Part shown: in pieces, positions 1 through 7,713 of the stretch
How the letters are laid out: each line of letters opens with the position of its first letter
Position numbering within the stretch: the stretch's first letter is position 1
NCBI GenBank assembly: GCA_016283775.1
Contig: JAEENL010000196.1
Coordinates: forward strand, 1 to 36,425
From: Lachnospiraceae bacterium
GTDB taxonomy: Bacteria > Bacillota > Clostridia > Lachnospirales > Lachnospiraceae
DNA: 36,425 nt
Direction of reading: 5' to 3'
Translations under genes and position numbers: made by a program
The notes under the pieces: model-generated
The model's input: only the letters and a program-made list of their open reading frames with translations
Databases searched by the model: none
What the model was told of the DNA's origin: nothing

Positions 1-232
1 CCGTCAGTCCTCGATCCAGGGCGTGATGAAGCGCATCAAAGCGAAGGGCGCGACGGTCGTGATCTACGAGCCGACGCTCGAAAACGGCAGCACGTTCTTC
101 GGAAGCCAGGTCGTCAACGACCTCAGGAAGTTCAAAAATATGTGCGGCTGCATCATCGCGAACCGCTACGATCCGGCGCTGGACGACGTGGAAGAAAAGG
201 TTTATACGCGGGACTTGTTCCGCAGAGATTAA
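1..232 (+). CDS. ugd: UDP-glucose 6-dehydrogenase, C-terminal part (first tandem copy, cut by window edge)
   Basis: Only the last 76 residues are present; the frame is open to the first base of the window, so the start lies outside. The visible part matches the C-terminal UDP-binding domain of the complete Ugd that follows: both contain [22 protein letters not shown] and the identical ending [11 protein letters not shown]. It is therefore a tandem paralogue, diverged in between (for example ATVV against IPII). It would oxidise UDP-glucose to UDP-glucuronate if the missing NAD-binding and catalytic parts are intact. It ends 23 bases before the next start, with an AAAGGAG ribosome binding site in that gap, so the two copies are probably co-transcribed. 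Whether this copy is full length cannot be judged here. Confidence 0.9.
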   Translation, partial: RQSSIQGVMKRIKAKGATVVIYEPTLENGSTFFGSQVVNDLRKFKNMCGCIIANRYDPALDDVEEKVYTRDLFRRD

Positions 233-255
233 GAATCATATAAAGGAGAAACAAC

Positions 256-1479
256 ATGAAGATTACCGTTGCAGGCGTCGGATACGTGGGACTGTCCCTT
301 GCCGTTCTGCTCGCGCAGAAGCATGAAGTCACCGCCATCACGACCACCGAAAAGAAAGCCGAAAAGCTCAATCAGTTTATCAGCCCGATCCAGGACGACG
401 AGATCGAACGCTTTTTCCGCGAAGCGAGAGCGGGCGAACGCAAGCTGAACCTTCACACCACCACCGACAAGGCGGCGGCGTACGGCAGCGCGGAGCTGGT
501 TATCATCGCCACCCCGACCAACTATGACGACGAAAACCACTTCTTCGACACCAGCGCGGTCGAGGACGCGATCGAATGGACGCTGAAGGTCAATCCGAAT
601 GTGCTGATGGTTATCAAGTCCACGATCCCGGTCGGCTACACCGAGTCCGTGCGCAAGAAGTACGGCGTGAACAACATCATCTTCAGCCCGGAATTCCTGC
701 GTGAATCCAAGGCGCTCTATGACAACCTCCATCCGAGCCGCATCGTGGTCGGCTGCGACGATACGCAGAAGGCCGAAGCGCAGATGTTTGCGGACCTGCT
801 GTTGGAAGGTGCAAGAGCCGAAGAGGAACGTGCGGGACAGGCGCCGCAGAACATCCCCGTCCTGCTTGCGCATCTGACCGAAGCCGAGGCGATCAAGCTG
901 TTTGCCAACACCTATCTCGCGGTGCGCGTCAGCTACTTCAACGAGCTCGACACCTACGCGCAGACCAAGGGCTTGGACACGCAGATGATCATCGACGGCG
1001 TGTGCATGGACCCGCGCATCGGCGGCCACTACAACAACCCGTCCTTCGGCTACGGCGGCTACTGCCTGCCCAAGGACACCAAGCAGCTGCTGGCAAACTA
1101 CAAGGACGTCCCGCAGACCATGATCGAGGCGGTCGTGAAATCGAACACCGTGCGCAAGGACTTCATCGCGGATCAGATCATCAAGCGCAACCCGCGCACC
1201 GTCGGCGTCTATCGCCTGACCATGAAATCGAATTCCGACAACTTCCGTGCGTCCGCGATCCAGGGCGTCATGAAGCGCATCAAAGCGAAGGGCATCCCGA
1301 TCATCATCTACGAGCCGACGCTGGAAAACGGATCCGAGTTCTTCCGTTCCGAGGTCGTGAACGATCTCGATCGTTTCAAGCGTGAGAGCGACGTCATCCT
1401 TGCCAACCGCTTTGACGAGCACGTCCTCGGCGACGTCGCGGACAAGGTCTACACGCGCGATCTGTTCAGAAGGGACTAA
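256..1479 (+). CDS. ugd: UDP-glucose 6-dehydrogenase
   Basis: Complete 407-residue member of the UDP-glucose/GDP-mannose dehydrogenase family, which oxidises UDP-glucose to UDP-glucuronate with two NAD+ in the cytoplasm. Visible marks: an N-terminal Rossmann motif [10 protein letters not shown], the substrate-region motif SPEFLRES, and the catalytic loop [10 protein letters not shown] with the nucleophile Cys near residue 270, followed by the C-terminal UDP-binding domain. The length fits the short Ugd class. The ATG is preceded by AAAGGAG at good spacing. It sits between a second ugd copy and an epimerase gene that starts 2 bases after its stop. The three look like one operon supplying UDP-glucuronate and its epimer to the neighbouring polysaccharide machinery. 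GC-rich like the operon's outer genes and unlike the AT-rich central cassette. Confidence 0.96.
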   Translation: MKITVAGVGYVGLSLAVLLAQKHEVTAITTTEKKAEKLNQFISPIQDDEIERFFREARAGERKLNLHTTTDKAAAYGSAELVIIATPTNYDDENHFFDTSAVEDAIEWTLKVNPNVLMVIKSTIPVGYTESVRKKYGVNNIIFSPEFLRESKALYDNLHPSRIVVGCDDTQKAEAQMFADLLLEGARAEEERAGQAPQNIPVLLAHLTEAEAIKLFANTYLAVRVSYFNELDTYAQTKGLDTQMIIDGVCMDPRIGGHYNNPSFGYGGYCLPKDTKQLLANYKDVPQTMIEAVVKSNTVRKDFIADQIIKRNPRTVGVYRLTMKSNSDNFRASAIQGVMKRIKAKGIPIIIYEPTLENGSEFFRSEVVNDLDRFKRESDVILANRFDEHVLGDVADKVYTRDLFRRD

Positions 1480-1481
1480 CC

Positions 1482-2552
1482 ATGGGAAAGGTACACATTG
1501 ATCTCAACAACAAAACGATCCTTGTGACCGGTTCGCCCGGCTTCATCGGCGCGAATCTGGTGCTGCGGCTGCTCGGTGAACTCTCCGGCGGCACGGTCAT
1601 CTCGTTCGACAACATGAACGACTATTACGATCCGGCCCTGAAGGAATACCGGCTCGGGCTGATCGAACAGGCGGCGAAGTCTTCGCCGGTACGGCACGTC
1701 TTTGTCAGGGGCTCGATTGCGGACAAGGCGCTGGTCGACCGCGTCTTTGCGGAATACAAGCCCACGATCGTCGTGAACCTCGCGGCACAGGCGGGCGTCC
1801 GCTATTCGATCGACCACCCGGACGTCTATATCGAATCGAACCTGATCGGCTTCTACAACATTCTGGAAGCGTGCCGGCACAATCCCGTGGAGCATCTCGT
1901 ATACGCTTCGTCCTCCTCGGTCTACGGCGGCAACAAGAAGGTGCCGTTCTCTACCGACGACAAGGTGGACAATCCGGTGTCGCTCTACGCCGCGACGAAG
2001 AAATCGAACGAGCTGCTGGCGCATAGCTACTCGAAGCTCTACAACATCCCCTCGACGGGACTGCGCTTCTTTACCGTCTACGGCCCCGCAGGTCGCCCGG
2101 ATATGTTCTATTTCTCCGCTACGCAGAAGCTCGTTGCCGGAAAGACCATCCAGATCTTCAACTACGGCAACTGCAAGCGCGATTTCACCTATGTGGACGA
2201 TATCGTGGAGGGCGTGATCCGCGTCATGCAGGGCGCGCCCGAAAAGGCGACCGGCGAGGACGGGCTTCCCCTGCCTCCCTACGCAGTCTACAACATCGGC
2301 GGCGGTACGCCGGAAAACCTCCTCGATTACATCTCCACGCTGCAGGAGGAGCTTGTCCGTGCTCGCGTCCTACCCGCAGACTATGACTTCGAAGGTCATC
2401 GTGAGCTCGTCCCCATGCAGCCAGGAGACGTCCCCATCACCTATGCCGACAACAAGGGTCTTGAAGACGATTACGGCTTTCGTCCTACCATTGGGATTCG
2501 GGAAGGATTGAGGAAGTTTGCACAGTGGTATAAAGAATACTACAAAGCATAA
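1482..2552 (+). CDS. NAD-dependent epimerase, probably UDP-glucuronate 4-epimerase
   Basis: A 356-residue extended short-chain dehydrogenase/reductase. The N-terminal nucleotide-binding motif is GSPGFIGANL (consensus GxxGxxG), the catalytic pair is YAATK with Tyr169 and Lys173, and SSSSVYGGN supplies the usual Ser/Thr before it. The segment RFFTVYGPAGRPDM followed by IQIFNYG is typical of the UDP-glucuronate 4-epimerase (Cap1J/LpsL) branch, and the position directly behind ugd supports that substrate: product UDP-galacturonate. A UDP-glucose 4-epimerase is a less likely alternative because those proteins normally lack the GRPDM signature. It starts 2 bases after the ugd stop, so translation is probably coupled. 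A terminator follows 9 bases after its stop. Confidence 0.88.
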   Translation: MGKVHIDLNNKTILVTGSPGFIGANLVLRLLGELSGGTVISFDNMNDYYDPALKEYRLGLIEQAAKSSPVRHVFVRGSIADKALVDRVFAEYKPTIVVNLAAQAGVRYSIDHPDVYIESNLIGFYNILEACRHNPVEHLVYASSSSVYGGNKKVPFSTDDKVDNPVSLYAATKKSNELLAHSYSKLYNIPSTGLRFFTVYGPAGRPDMFYFSATQKLVAGKTIQIFNYGNCKRDFTYVDDIVEGVIRVMQGAPEKATGEDGLPLPPYAVYNIGGGTPENLLDYISTLQEELVRARVLPADYDFEGHRELVPMQPGDVPITYADNKGLEDDYGFRPTIGIREGLRKFAQWYKEYYKA

Positions 2553-2560
2553 CTAATCAC

Positions 2561-2600
2561 AAAAGCGTCGGAATGGGTTCCCCCTTTCCTGCGCTTTTTT
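2561..2600 (+). terminator. Rho-independent terminator of the ugd-ugd-epimerase operon
   Basis: Outer stem AAAAGCG pairs with CGCTTTTTT, and a small inner hairpin GGAA-TGGG-TTCC lies between; the 3' arm runs into a T tract. It begins 8 bases after the epimerase stop codon. The inner part is imperfect, so efficiency is uncertain. Confidence 0.7.
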
Positions 2601-2769
2601 ATTTGCTCTTCAACGAAAGTTGTGGAATCTATGCGATGCAAGCCTACACTCTAACTAGTCTTCATAGCAGGATAACGAATAGAAACAGGTTTGTTGAGGA
2701 TGTCGATAGGGAAGCCGAAGCTGTTTTAGCTCCGGCTTGATGCTTACTTTTCTATTATTCCTAATTGTT

Positions 2770-2870
2770 TCAGAAGATCGCTGCGTTGCTTTCCTCGAGC
2801 AACTTCTTAATCTCGACCTCAAAGCGGAACACGATCTCAATCCGGTCTTTTTTGTACACATGATTTCCAC
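2770..2870 (-). pseudogene. Large serine recombinase, C-terminal remnant B
   Basis: Reading on the minus strand gives HVYKKDRIEIVFRFEVEIKK and then a stop at 2770-2772. This is the usual end of large (TnpX/Tn4451-type) serine recombinases and closely matches remnant A at 4400-4884 (VYVYNKDQIEIEFRIEDEIK). Nothing upstream keeps the frame, and no catalytic or zinc-ribbon domain is present, so only the last few dozen codons survive. A stem-loop follows at about 2711-2738 (AAGCCG.AGCT / AGCT.CGGCTT), without a T tract on this strand. Family assignment rests on this short signature. Confidence 0.6.
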
Positions 2871-2913
2871 TCTTATTATGCGCTCCTGAAGACTATTGCT
2901 TATTCACCAAGCT

Positions 2914-3070
2914 TCATTTTTCAAGCAAGTCATTTCTCTGTTTCCCTCGCTCGATATCTTCCCTTATCAATTTTGTGTTACGCTTTGTTTGCAGTCCCTG
3001 CTTAGCATACCGACATATTTGATAAATCCACGTAAAATCTTAAACCATTTATGTATTTCCAATCATGCAT
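2914..3070 (-). pseudogene. Decayed 3' end of a second nucleotidyltransferase-fold gene
   Basis: The minus strand reads WIYQICRYAKQGLQTKRN, then REDIERGKQRNDLLEK and a stop at 2914-2916. This aligns with the end of the intact neighbour at 3135-4277 (WLYQMGRYIKQGVQTKRS, then EDFKRGKTRSQL). A one-base frameshift separates it from an upstream block reading HKWFKIL, which matches HKWLKPF of the intact gene. Only about 50 codons remain. It is a duplicate relic of the neighbouring gene or of a paralogue, lying between that gene and recombinase remnant B. Confidence 0.7.
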
Positions 3071-3134
3071 TTTAGATCAAGAGTAATAGACCTGATCTTT
3101 TTTGAGAGAAGAATAACAAACGATCTAACAACTA

Positions 3135-4277
3135 CTACTCTTTACCAATCTTCAATAAATCATACAATTGGCTTCTCGTTTTTCCTCTCTTGAAATCTTC
3201 CATTATTTGGTCGTGGCTTCGCTTGGTTTGTACTCCTTGCTTAATGTATCTTCCCATCTGATAAAGCCACGCAAAAGGTTTTAACCATTTATGAGCATGG
3301 TATGCTTTCCAATTGAATTCCCCTGCATGTTGTAAATAAAGAAACCCGCCTCTTCTGAGATTTGATATAGCATTCTCTACTTGTCTACCAGATCCTCGTT
3401 TTCTTCCAAAATTCCCACTGGACACAAGGTTCTCCACTAGTTTTTGGCACAAATCATTATCTGCATCTTCACACCATGTTATGCTTTTTGAAAGACCCAA
3501 ATATTGCTGACATACTTTTGTAACCGTAATAGCGAGAGTATATAGCCCTGTTTGGACAAGTATCTCCCGAAACTCATTATTCCAAAAATTATCGTCTACT
3601 TCTTTATTCACATACATCATCCAATCTATCACTTGGCGAAGCCCTAATCCCGTTCGCATATGCCCTGCCATGTGTGCAAGCAAGATAAGCCCATTTTCTA
3701 GACGGGGAAGCATAGAAAAAGAGGTAGCATAAATGCTTGCATCTTTGCAATGCTTTAGTCCCTCATAAATATAGGGATCAATATCTACATCATCACTAAA
3801 ATAACAATGCATTTCAAACGATATAGCATCCTTTAGGAAACCAATATGGCGTTCATATGTATGGTTCTCATCAACAATAAACTCATTCCTTATCAGCATC
3901 TCCCGAGCTGATTCTAACAAGTCTTTTGGAATAATAAAATCTATATCCCCCATCGTCCTTTGAAGAGGATTTGGGTAATAAATTGCCGCTGCCGTCCCCT
4001 TTAGAATAGCCATTGGAATACCATTTTCTTTTAGTAGCCTACACAAATTTTCCTGATAATGAAGAATGCGAATAAAATGAGCAGTATTTTGACCTTCATT
4101 TTTCTTCCATTTTTCTTGAATATCAATAGGTGCTGAACCTATTGCGATACCCAATACCGCTTGCGATTCTGCTTCTTTTAGCACTGCATCCCAATCAGTA
4201 TCTTCCTGAAACGCAATGTCTTTATTCCACAGTGATTTTTGAATGGCTTGCAGCAAAACATGTTCAGTTTGATTCAT
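3135..4277 (-). CDS. Nucleotidyltransferase-fold family protein (PF14907 type)
   Basis: A 380-residue protein resembling the uncharacterised nucleotidyltransferase family PF14907, often found beside surface-polysaccharide or peptide-modification genes. The region AILKGTAAAIYY followed by RTMGDIDF (Asp111 and Asp113) has the layout of a minimal nucleotidyltransferase active site: a glycine turn, then a DxD metal pair. The rest is helical with many aromatic residues, and no membrane segment or signal peptide is seen. The start at 4277 is chosen because ACGGAG lies 7 bases upstream; an in-frame ATG at 4334 has no such site. The gene is strikingly AT-rich compared with ugd and parA. It is bracketed by two serine-recombinase remnants and followed by a decayed copy of its own 3' end, which suggests arrival on mobile DNA. 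Substrate unknown. Confidence 0.75.
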   Translation of the reverse strand: MNQTEHVLLQAIQKSLWNKDIAFQEDTDWDAVLKEAESQAVLGIAIGSAPIDIQEKWKKNEGQNTAHFIRILHYQENLCRLLKENGIPMAILKGTAAAIYYPNPLQRTMGDIDFIIPKDLLESAREMLIRNEFIVDENHTYERHIGFLKDAISFEMHCYFSDDVDIDPYIYEGLKHCKDASIYATSFSMLPRLENGLILLAHMAGHMRTGLGLRQVIDWMMYVNKEVDDNFWNNEFREILVQTGLYTLAITVTKVCQQYLGLSKSITWCEDADNDLCQKLVENLVSSGNFGRKRGSGRQVENAISNLRRGGFLYLQHAGEFNWKAYHAHKWLKPFAWLYQMGRYIKQGVQTKRSHDQIMEDFKRGKTRSQLYDLLKIGKE

Positions 4278-4350
4278 TGTAAACTCCGTAAGAAAAAAAG
4301 TTTGTAAGTGTATTGTACCATAAAAGCATGACATTTCAACGCTTTTTCTG

Positions 4351-4393
4351 CAAAAAGAAAGCGCCGGACCGGGAAAGCCCGTATCCGACGCTT
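4351..4393 (-). terminator. Rho-independent terminator behind recombinase remnant A
   Basis: On the minus strand AAGCGTCGGA pairs with TCCGGCGCTT (one wobble), an inner CGGG-CTTT-CCCG hairpin stacks on top, and TCTTTTT follows. It starts about 7 bases after the recombinase stop and lies upstream of the nucleotidyltransferase gene, insulating that gene from read-through. Confidence 0.7.
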
Positions 4394-4399
4394 ATGTCT

Positions 4400-4897
4400 C
4401 TATCCATTTTTTAGTTCTTTCGTTTCATTCTGCCTTCTGTCTAAACAAGCCATCATCTTCTTGATCTCATCCTCGATACGGAATTCAATCTCGATCTGGT
4501 CTTTATTGTATACATAGACGTTTTGAATGAACGCTTGCGCAATCTCATAGGTCAGTTCTGTTTCACCAAAAAGGTCTTTGCGAGCCCTCCGAGATGTTCA
4601 GCTGTTTCGGAGATTAGCTTCTCTTTTCCATGTTCCTCAATAATCCCAAACAACTGCTGTTCAGCATCTTGGATCTTAACAGACAATACTTCTTTGACGT
4701 TCAAATATGCTTCCTTTGAAAGCGATCCGTCGGCATATGATTCATATTGGAGAAGTTTGTCCGCTTTCCACTGTTGAATAGACTTTGAAAGTGTTTTCTC
4801 CTGCTCGGCATAGCTTCTCATGTTCTCTTTGCTTTGCTTCTCAGCCTTTGCTCCGGCATTGATTTCGGCATTCGGACGCGCCATAACTGATATAGGT
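4400..4897 (-). pseudogene. Large serine recombinase, C-terminal remnant A (frameshifted)
   Basis: The minus strand encodes a coiled-coil stretch (MARPNAEINAGAKAEKQ onward, about 110 residues) typical of the region after the zinc ribbon in large serine recombinases. It breaks near 4575-4585: the original frame stops at 4552-4554, while the next frame continues DLFGETELTYEIAQAFIQ, then VYVYNKDQIEIEF and ends at 4400-4402. Both halves are recognisable family sequence, so a one-base frameshift is the simplest reading. The resolvase catalytic domain and zinc ribbon are absent: at about 4895 the sequence changes into the truncated ORF behind parB, so a deletion or insertion joined the two. It marks a former integrative element. 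Confidence 0.75.
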
Positions 4898-5138
4898 ATC
4901 GGATGATCGAAAAGCAGGTGTCATATTCCCCGGAATCTTCGCAGGCGACGAAGTACCGCCGAAAGTCCGGCGAGAAGGAGTCACTGATATTCACCGCCAG
5001 TTCAATTGCCTCTCCGCGAAGCCGCAGCGTATTCGGTTGATTGCTGACCAGATAGTCTTTGGGTTTCAGAAAACGAATTGCTTGATCTCGATCCATGCGA
5101 TAACTCGATTCAGTTGGATTTACTGGAAGATGCTTCAT
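4818..5138 (-). pseudogene. Truncated unknown ORF behind parB
   Basis: The ATG at 5138 lies 5 bases after the parB stop, so this was the next gene of the partition operon. About the first 80 residues (MKHLPVNPTESSYRMDRDQ to SIIRYLYQ) look like an intact soluble protein with no family I recognise. The remaining 25 or so residues, rich in Arg and Lys, are the recombinase remnant read in the wrong frame, so the native C-terminus was lost at a DNA junction near 4895. An in-frame ATG at 5180 inside parB is less likely as start. Function unknown; an accessory of the partition or replication module of a mobile element is a guess from position. Confidence 0.55.
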
Positions 5139-5143
5139 ATTCG

Positions 5144-6091
5144 TTATCGCTCCATATCCACATTTCGCTCTGCTTCCCATTCCCGCTGATACCGTTCCAG
5201 CAAACGATAGATTGTCCGTTCAATCTCCTGCCCGGTCGTTCCGTCCGGGAAAAAACGCTCAATCTTGTTTCTGCGGAACACAATCGTTTCGTACATGGGC
5301 TTTTCGACAGTCAGCGCCCTATCGATCTCTGTATCGTTGATCTTTTTATCGTCCGAAAGCTTTCGAAGCTTCTGCGCCTGAGAGAGCGAGGGCGATACCT
5401 GATCGCGTGCCAATATCTCCTGAACAATTTCCTGGTCGCCTTCATCGAGATAGGAAATCTCAACAGCTGGCGTTAGCGCAAGTTTCCCTTCGTCCACCAT
5501 ATCCATGAGGGCAGGAGAAAGGCTGTTGAGGCGAATGAATCTTTGTATTTGACGAACGCTATCCTCCGATTGCTCTGCTACATCATCTACAGTGTTTCCC
5601 GAAAAAGTCTCGCCATCATGGCGAGACTTTTTCAAAGGACGCCCCATCTTTCTTCTTAGGGCATCCATCTTCATCTGATACGCCTTTGCTTTCTCGCTCG
5701 GCAGCAGCTTGTCGCGCTGCCGGAGATTGCTGTCCACCATGAGAATGATGGCAGTATCATCATCTACGTCCCGAATGATTGCAGGAATTTGATTAATGTT
5801 GGCTCTACGGCAAGCTTCCACACGGTTGTGTCCGGAAATGATCTCATACCCTTCTCCCTCCGGATTGGGGCGGACGATGATCGGAGATATGACGCCGAAT
5901 TCCGTTACGCTGTCCACCATCTCCTTCATCTTTTCTTCGGTATACAGACGAAACGGCTGCTTTGGAAACGGATGAAGATCGTCGATCACCAGTTTGATTG
6001 GTAATCCTTCCCCCTCCTTCCCGCTTTCTCCGAAAATGGATTTATAAAGCGGAAGCGGCATCTCAGATGCGTTTGGCTTTTTAGTGCTCAT
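5144..6091 (-). CDS. parB: ParB/Spo0J-family partition protein
   Basis: A 315-residue ParB-like protein. The N-terminal ParB/Srx domain carries ISGHNRVEACRRA (GHNR at residues 87-90, the CTP-binding signature equivalent to GERR), preceded by the PFRLYTEEKMKEMVDSV helix. A central helix-turn-helix follows (SVRQIQRFIRLNSLSPAL). The family loads as a CTP-dependent clamp at parS sites and works with the ParA ATPase to segregate DNA. It is the short form common on plasmids and integrative elements of Bacillota, not a chromosomal Spo0J. Its ATG overlaps the parA stop by 11 bases (ATGAGCACTAA). An unusual perfect inverted repeat with T tracts lies inside the gene (5601-5633). I see no canonical parS palindrome nearby. 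Confidence 0.9.
   Translation of the reverse strand: MSTKKPNASEMPLPLYKSIFGESGKEGEGLPIKLVIDDLHPFPKQPFRLYTEEKMKEMVDSVTEFGVISPIIVRPNPEGEGYEIISGHNRVEACRRANINQIPAIIRDVDDDTAIILMVDSNLRQRDKLLPSEKAKAYQMKMDALRRKMGRPLKKSRHDGETFSGNTVDDVAEQSEDSVRQIQRFIRLNSLSPALMDMVDEGKLALTPAVEISYLDEGDQEIVQEILARDQVSPSLSQAQKLRKLSDDKKINDTEIDRALTVEKPMYETIVFRRNKIERFFPDGTTGQEIERTIYRLLERYQREWEAERNVDMER
5601..5633. repeat. Perfect 14-bp inverted repeat inside parB
   Basis: Arms GAAAAAGTCTCGCC (5601-5614) and GGCGAGACTTTTTC (5620-5633) enclose the 5-base loop ATCAT. In RNA from either strand this forms a GC-capped hairpin ending in a U tract, the shape of an intrinsic terminator, but within codons for residues about 154-164 of ParB (KKSRHDGETF). 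Confidence 0.85.
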
Positions 6092-6869
6092 TTGCGCGGA
6101 TCACCTCGTTTACGAAACGCGCATACGCTTTGGCAAGTCTGCACCAACGCTGATACGCATACAGGCTCATGCCCAAATCTGCGCTTTCCGTCGCACGGAC
6201 GGAACTCGGAAGCTCGGTCTGATAGATCGTCATGTATTGCCCGTAGGTTTTGCGCAGCGTCTCGATAACATCTCTCTTGTAATAAGAACGATTGTCCTTT
6301 CGCACGATTAGAATCCCCTCGATGCAAAGATCGTGGTTCGTTTCCTGGCGCATCGCATAGATCATGCGAAGGATAACCACTAACCCTTGCATTGCGAAAA
6401 ACTGCGGCTCGACCGGGATCAGAACACTATCAGCTGCCACCAAAGCATTTCGCGTCAACACGCCGAGGCTTGGAGAACAGTCGATGATGATATAGTCGTA
6501 TCGATTTCTCACCGCATCCACAAACTCTTTGAGCAAGTATTCATTTGCCGCGGCAGCGACCAACGTGCCTTCAAACCCTTGCATCCGAACATTCGATGGA
6601 AGCAGTTCGATTTTCTCATTGTTGATTAGGATGCCTTTCTTGGGATCAATCGGCTCGTCATGCAACGCAAGGCTCATGACGTTCATGACCGTATACTTGA
6701 GCTCATCCGGGAATTTATAACCAAGCGCCATCGTTAGGTTCGCCTGCGTATCCATGTCGATCATGAAGACTCTTTTTCCTTTGCGAACCAGACCGGCGCC
6801 GAGATTCACGGCGGTCGTCGTCTTTCCGACACCGCCTTTCTGATTTACGATTGCAATTACTTTTGCCAT
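6081..6869 (-). CDS. parA: ParA/Soj-family partition ATPase
   Basis: A 262-residue deviant Walker ATPase. Walker A' is KGGVGKTT (residues 11-18, with the signature lysine at 11), followed by MIDMDTQANLT, and Walker B is YIIIDCSPSLG. There is no N-terminal DNA-binding extension, so it is the short Soj-like type found on chromosomes and many integrative elements. Such proteins bind DNA non-specifically when loaded with ATP and are released by ParB to move the partition complex. A GGAG site 8 bases ahead of the ATG supports the start. It is preceded by a 59-residue ORF and overlaps parB, so the module is an operon. It survives intact inside a region of decayed mobile genes. Confidence 0.93.
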   Translation of the reverse strand: MAKVIAIVNQKGGVGKTTTAVNLGAGLVRKGKRVFMIDMDTQANLTMALGYKFPDELKYTVMNVMSLALHDEPIDPKKGILINNEKIELLPSNVRMQGFEGTLVAAAANEYLLKEFVDAVRNRYDYIIIDCSPSLGVLTRNALVAADSVLIPVEPQFFAMQGLVVILRMIYAMRQETNHDLCIEGILIVRKDNRSYYKRDVIETLRKTYGQYMTIYQTELPSSVRATESADLGMSLYAYQRWCRLAKAYARFVNEVIRANEH

Positions 6870-6880
6870 GATGGGATCTC

Positions 6881-7060
6881 CTATATGATTGAAAGTAATT
6901 CCTGGTAGTTCAACCCGCTATGATTGCGGGCTTCGTTTTCGCCCCGATCCGACTGCTCTTTGATTGTGAGCACATATCTTTCGATCTCCGCTATCTGCCG
7001 AGCCGCGCAATGCTGTGAAGCGTTCAACGCGGAAGTATCATAGTCCCTGTGTGCCGTCAT
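6881..7060 (-). CDS. Small unknown ORF upstream of parA
   Basis: A 59-residue ORF, MTAHRDYDTSALNASQHCAA to the end NYQELLSII. It stops 11 bases before the parA ATG, and the GGAG site of parA overlaps that gap. The start has a weak GGGGA upstream. The predicted protein is soluble, mostly helical and acidic-basic mixed, with a central helix AARQIAEIERYVLTIKEQ. No family is recognised. Position and codon usage similar to parA suggest it is a real member of the partition operon, perhaps a small regulator, but this is inference. Confidence 0.5.
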   Translation of the reverse strand: MTAHRDYDTSALNASQHCAARQIAEIERYVLTIKEQSDRGENEARNHSGLNYQELLSII

Positions 7061-7232
7061 CGCGTCCCCGAAGAATCACTCCGGATTGTTGCGCCGTTTT
7101 CGATCGCCAGTCGGACGGTTCTCCGCTAAAGCACACGGTCTGTATCGGATGAAGCCTGTTCAGTTTTGAAGGTGCTTCGATCCCGTCCGCAAGCGGCAAA
7201 AGAAAAAACCGAATGCAATGACAGAAGGGTGT
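7038..7232 (-). pseudogene. Open-frame remnant at the head of the partition operon
   Basis: The minus strand is open for 64 codons here and reads like coding sequence: LPLADGIEAPSKLNRLHPIQ, then TVCFSGEPSDWRSKTAQQSG, ending GRDDGTQGL at 7038-7040. It overlaps the start of the 59-residue ORF by 23 bases, as coupled genes often do. No ATG or GTG with a ribosome binding site opens it; stops lie directly upstream. It is best seen as the 3' end of a gene truncated on its 5' side. Family unknown. Confidence 0.3.
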
Positions 7233-7239
7233 TCACCGA

Positions 7240-7713
7240 TCGCTCGTCCCTTGCTCTCATTGAAGCGAGAACAAAACGATTCCTATGAACATCCGCTGCC
7301 GTATGCATCCGGCTTGGGATCGATATTGGTTTGTCAAGGTCAGAGTGTTCGATTTCCCTGTCGAAAGGTTTCCCTTTTGACTTGGGGCTGTCCTCCTGTT
7401 GACGGCTTTATCTTAACAGGCACAGATTCCAAATAACAGAGCAGAAAATGGCGGATCGAAATGTGAACAATTTGCATGGAAACAAACAGAATTGGTGCAT
7501 AATCAATATTATTTTGCATATTCGTGTACGGAATACGCGCGTGGATCACCGTATTTCGATTTGTCAAGTGTTAATGGGGGTTCAAAAACCTTCCAACTTT
7601 GGCGGATTTGATACGAAACGAAACCTTTTTCGCATTAAAACCACCAAAACTGAAAAAGCCGACCATCCCTTCGGACGATAGGCTGTGATCTCGCTATTCT
7701 TCGATTAACAGTT
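7240..7713. other. Intergenic stretch without recognisable gene
   Basis: About 470 bases between the truncated head of the partition operon and the 3' end of the broken peptidase gene. Short open frames on both strands lack ribosome binding sites and resemble no family. The stretch turns AT-rich from about 7430. No clear terminator, tRNA or attachment site was found. Confidence 0.5.

Noticed and set aside
229-1422. Long minus-strand open frame of 397 codons opposite ugd
   Set aside because: It is antisense to a clear Ugd gene; the composition is Val/Arg/Asp-rich, as expected of GC-rich shadow frames, and no family is seen.
3062-3096. AGATCA/TGATCT inverted repeat followed by T residues as a terminator
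   Set aside because: The stem is only 6 bp with a 13-base loop, and the T tract is on the plus strand, where no gene precedes it.
7126-7308. Minus-strand ORF of 60 codons upstream of the partition operon
   Set aside because: No ribosome binding site or family; the adjacent frame reads more like coding sequence and was listed as a remnant instead.
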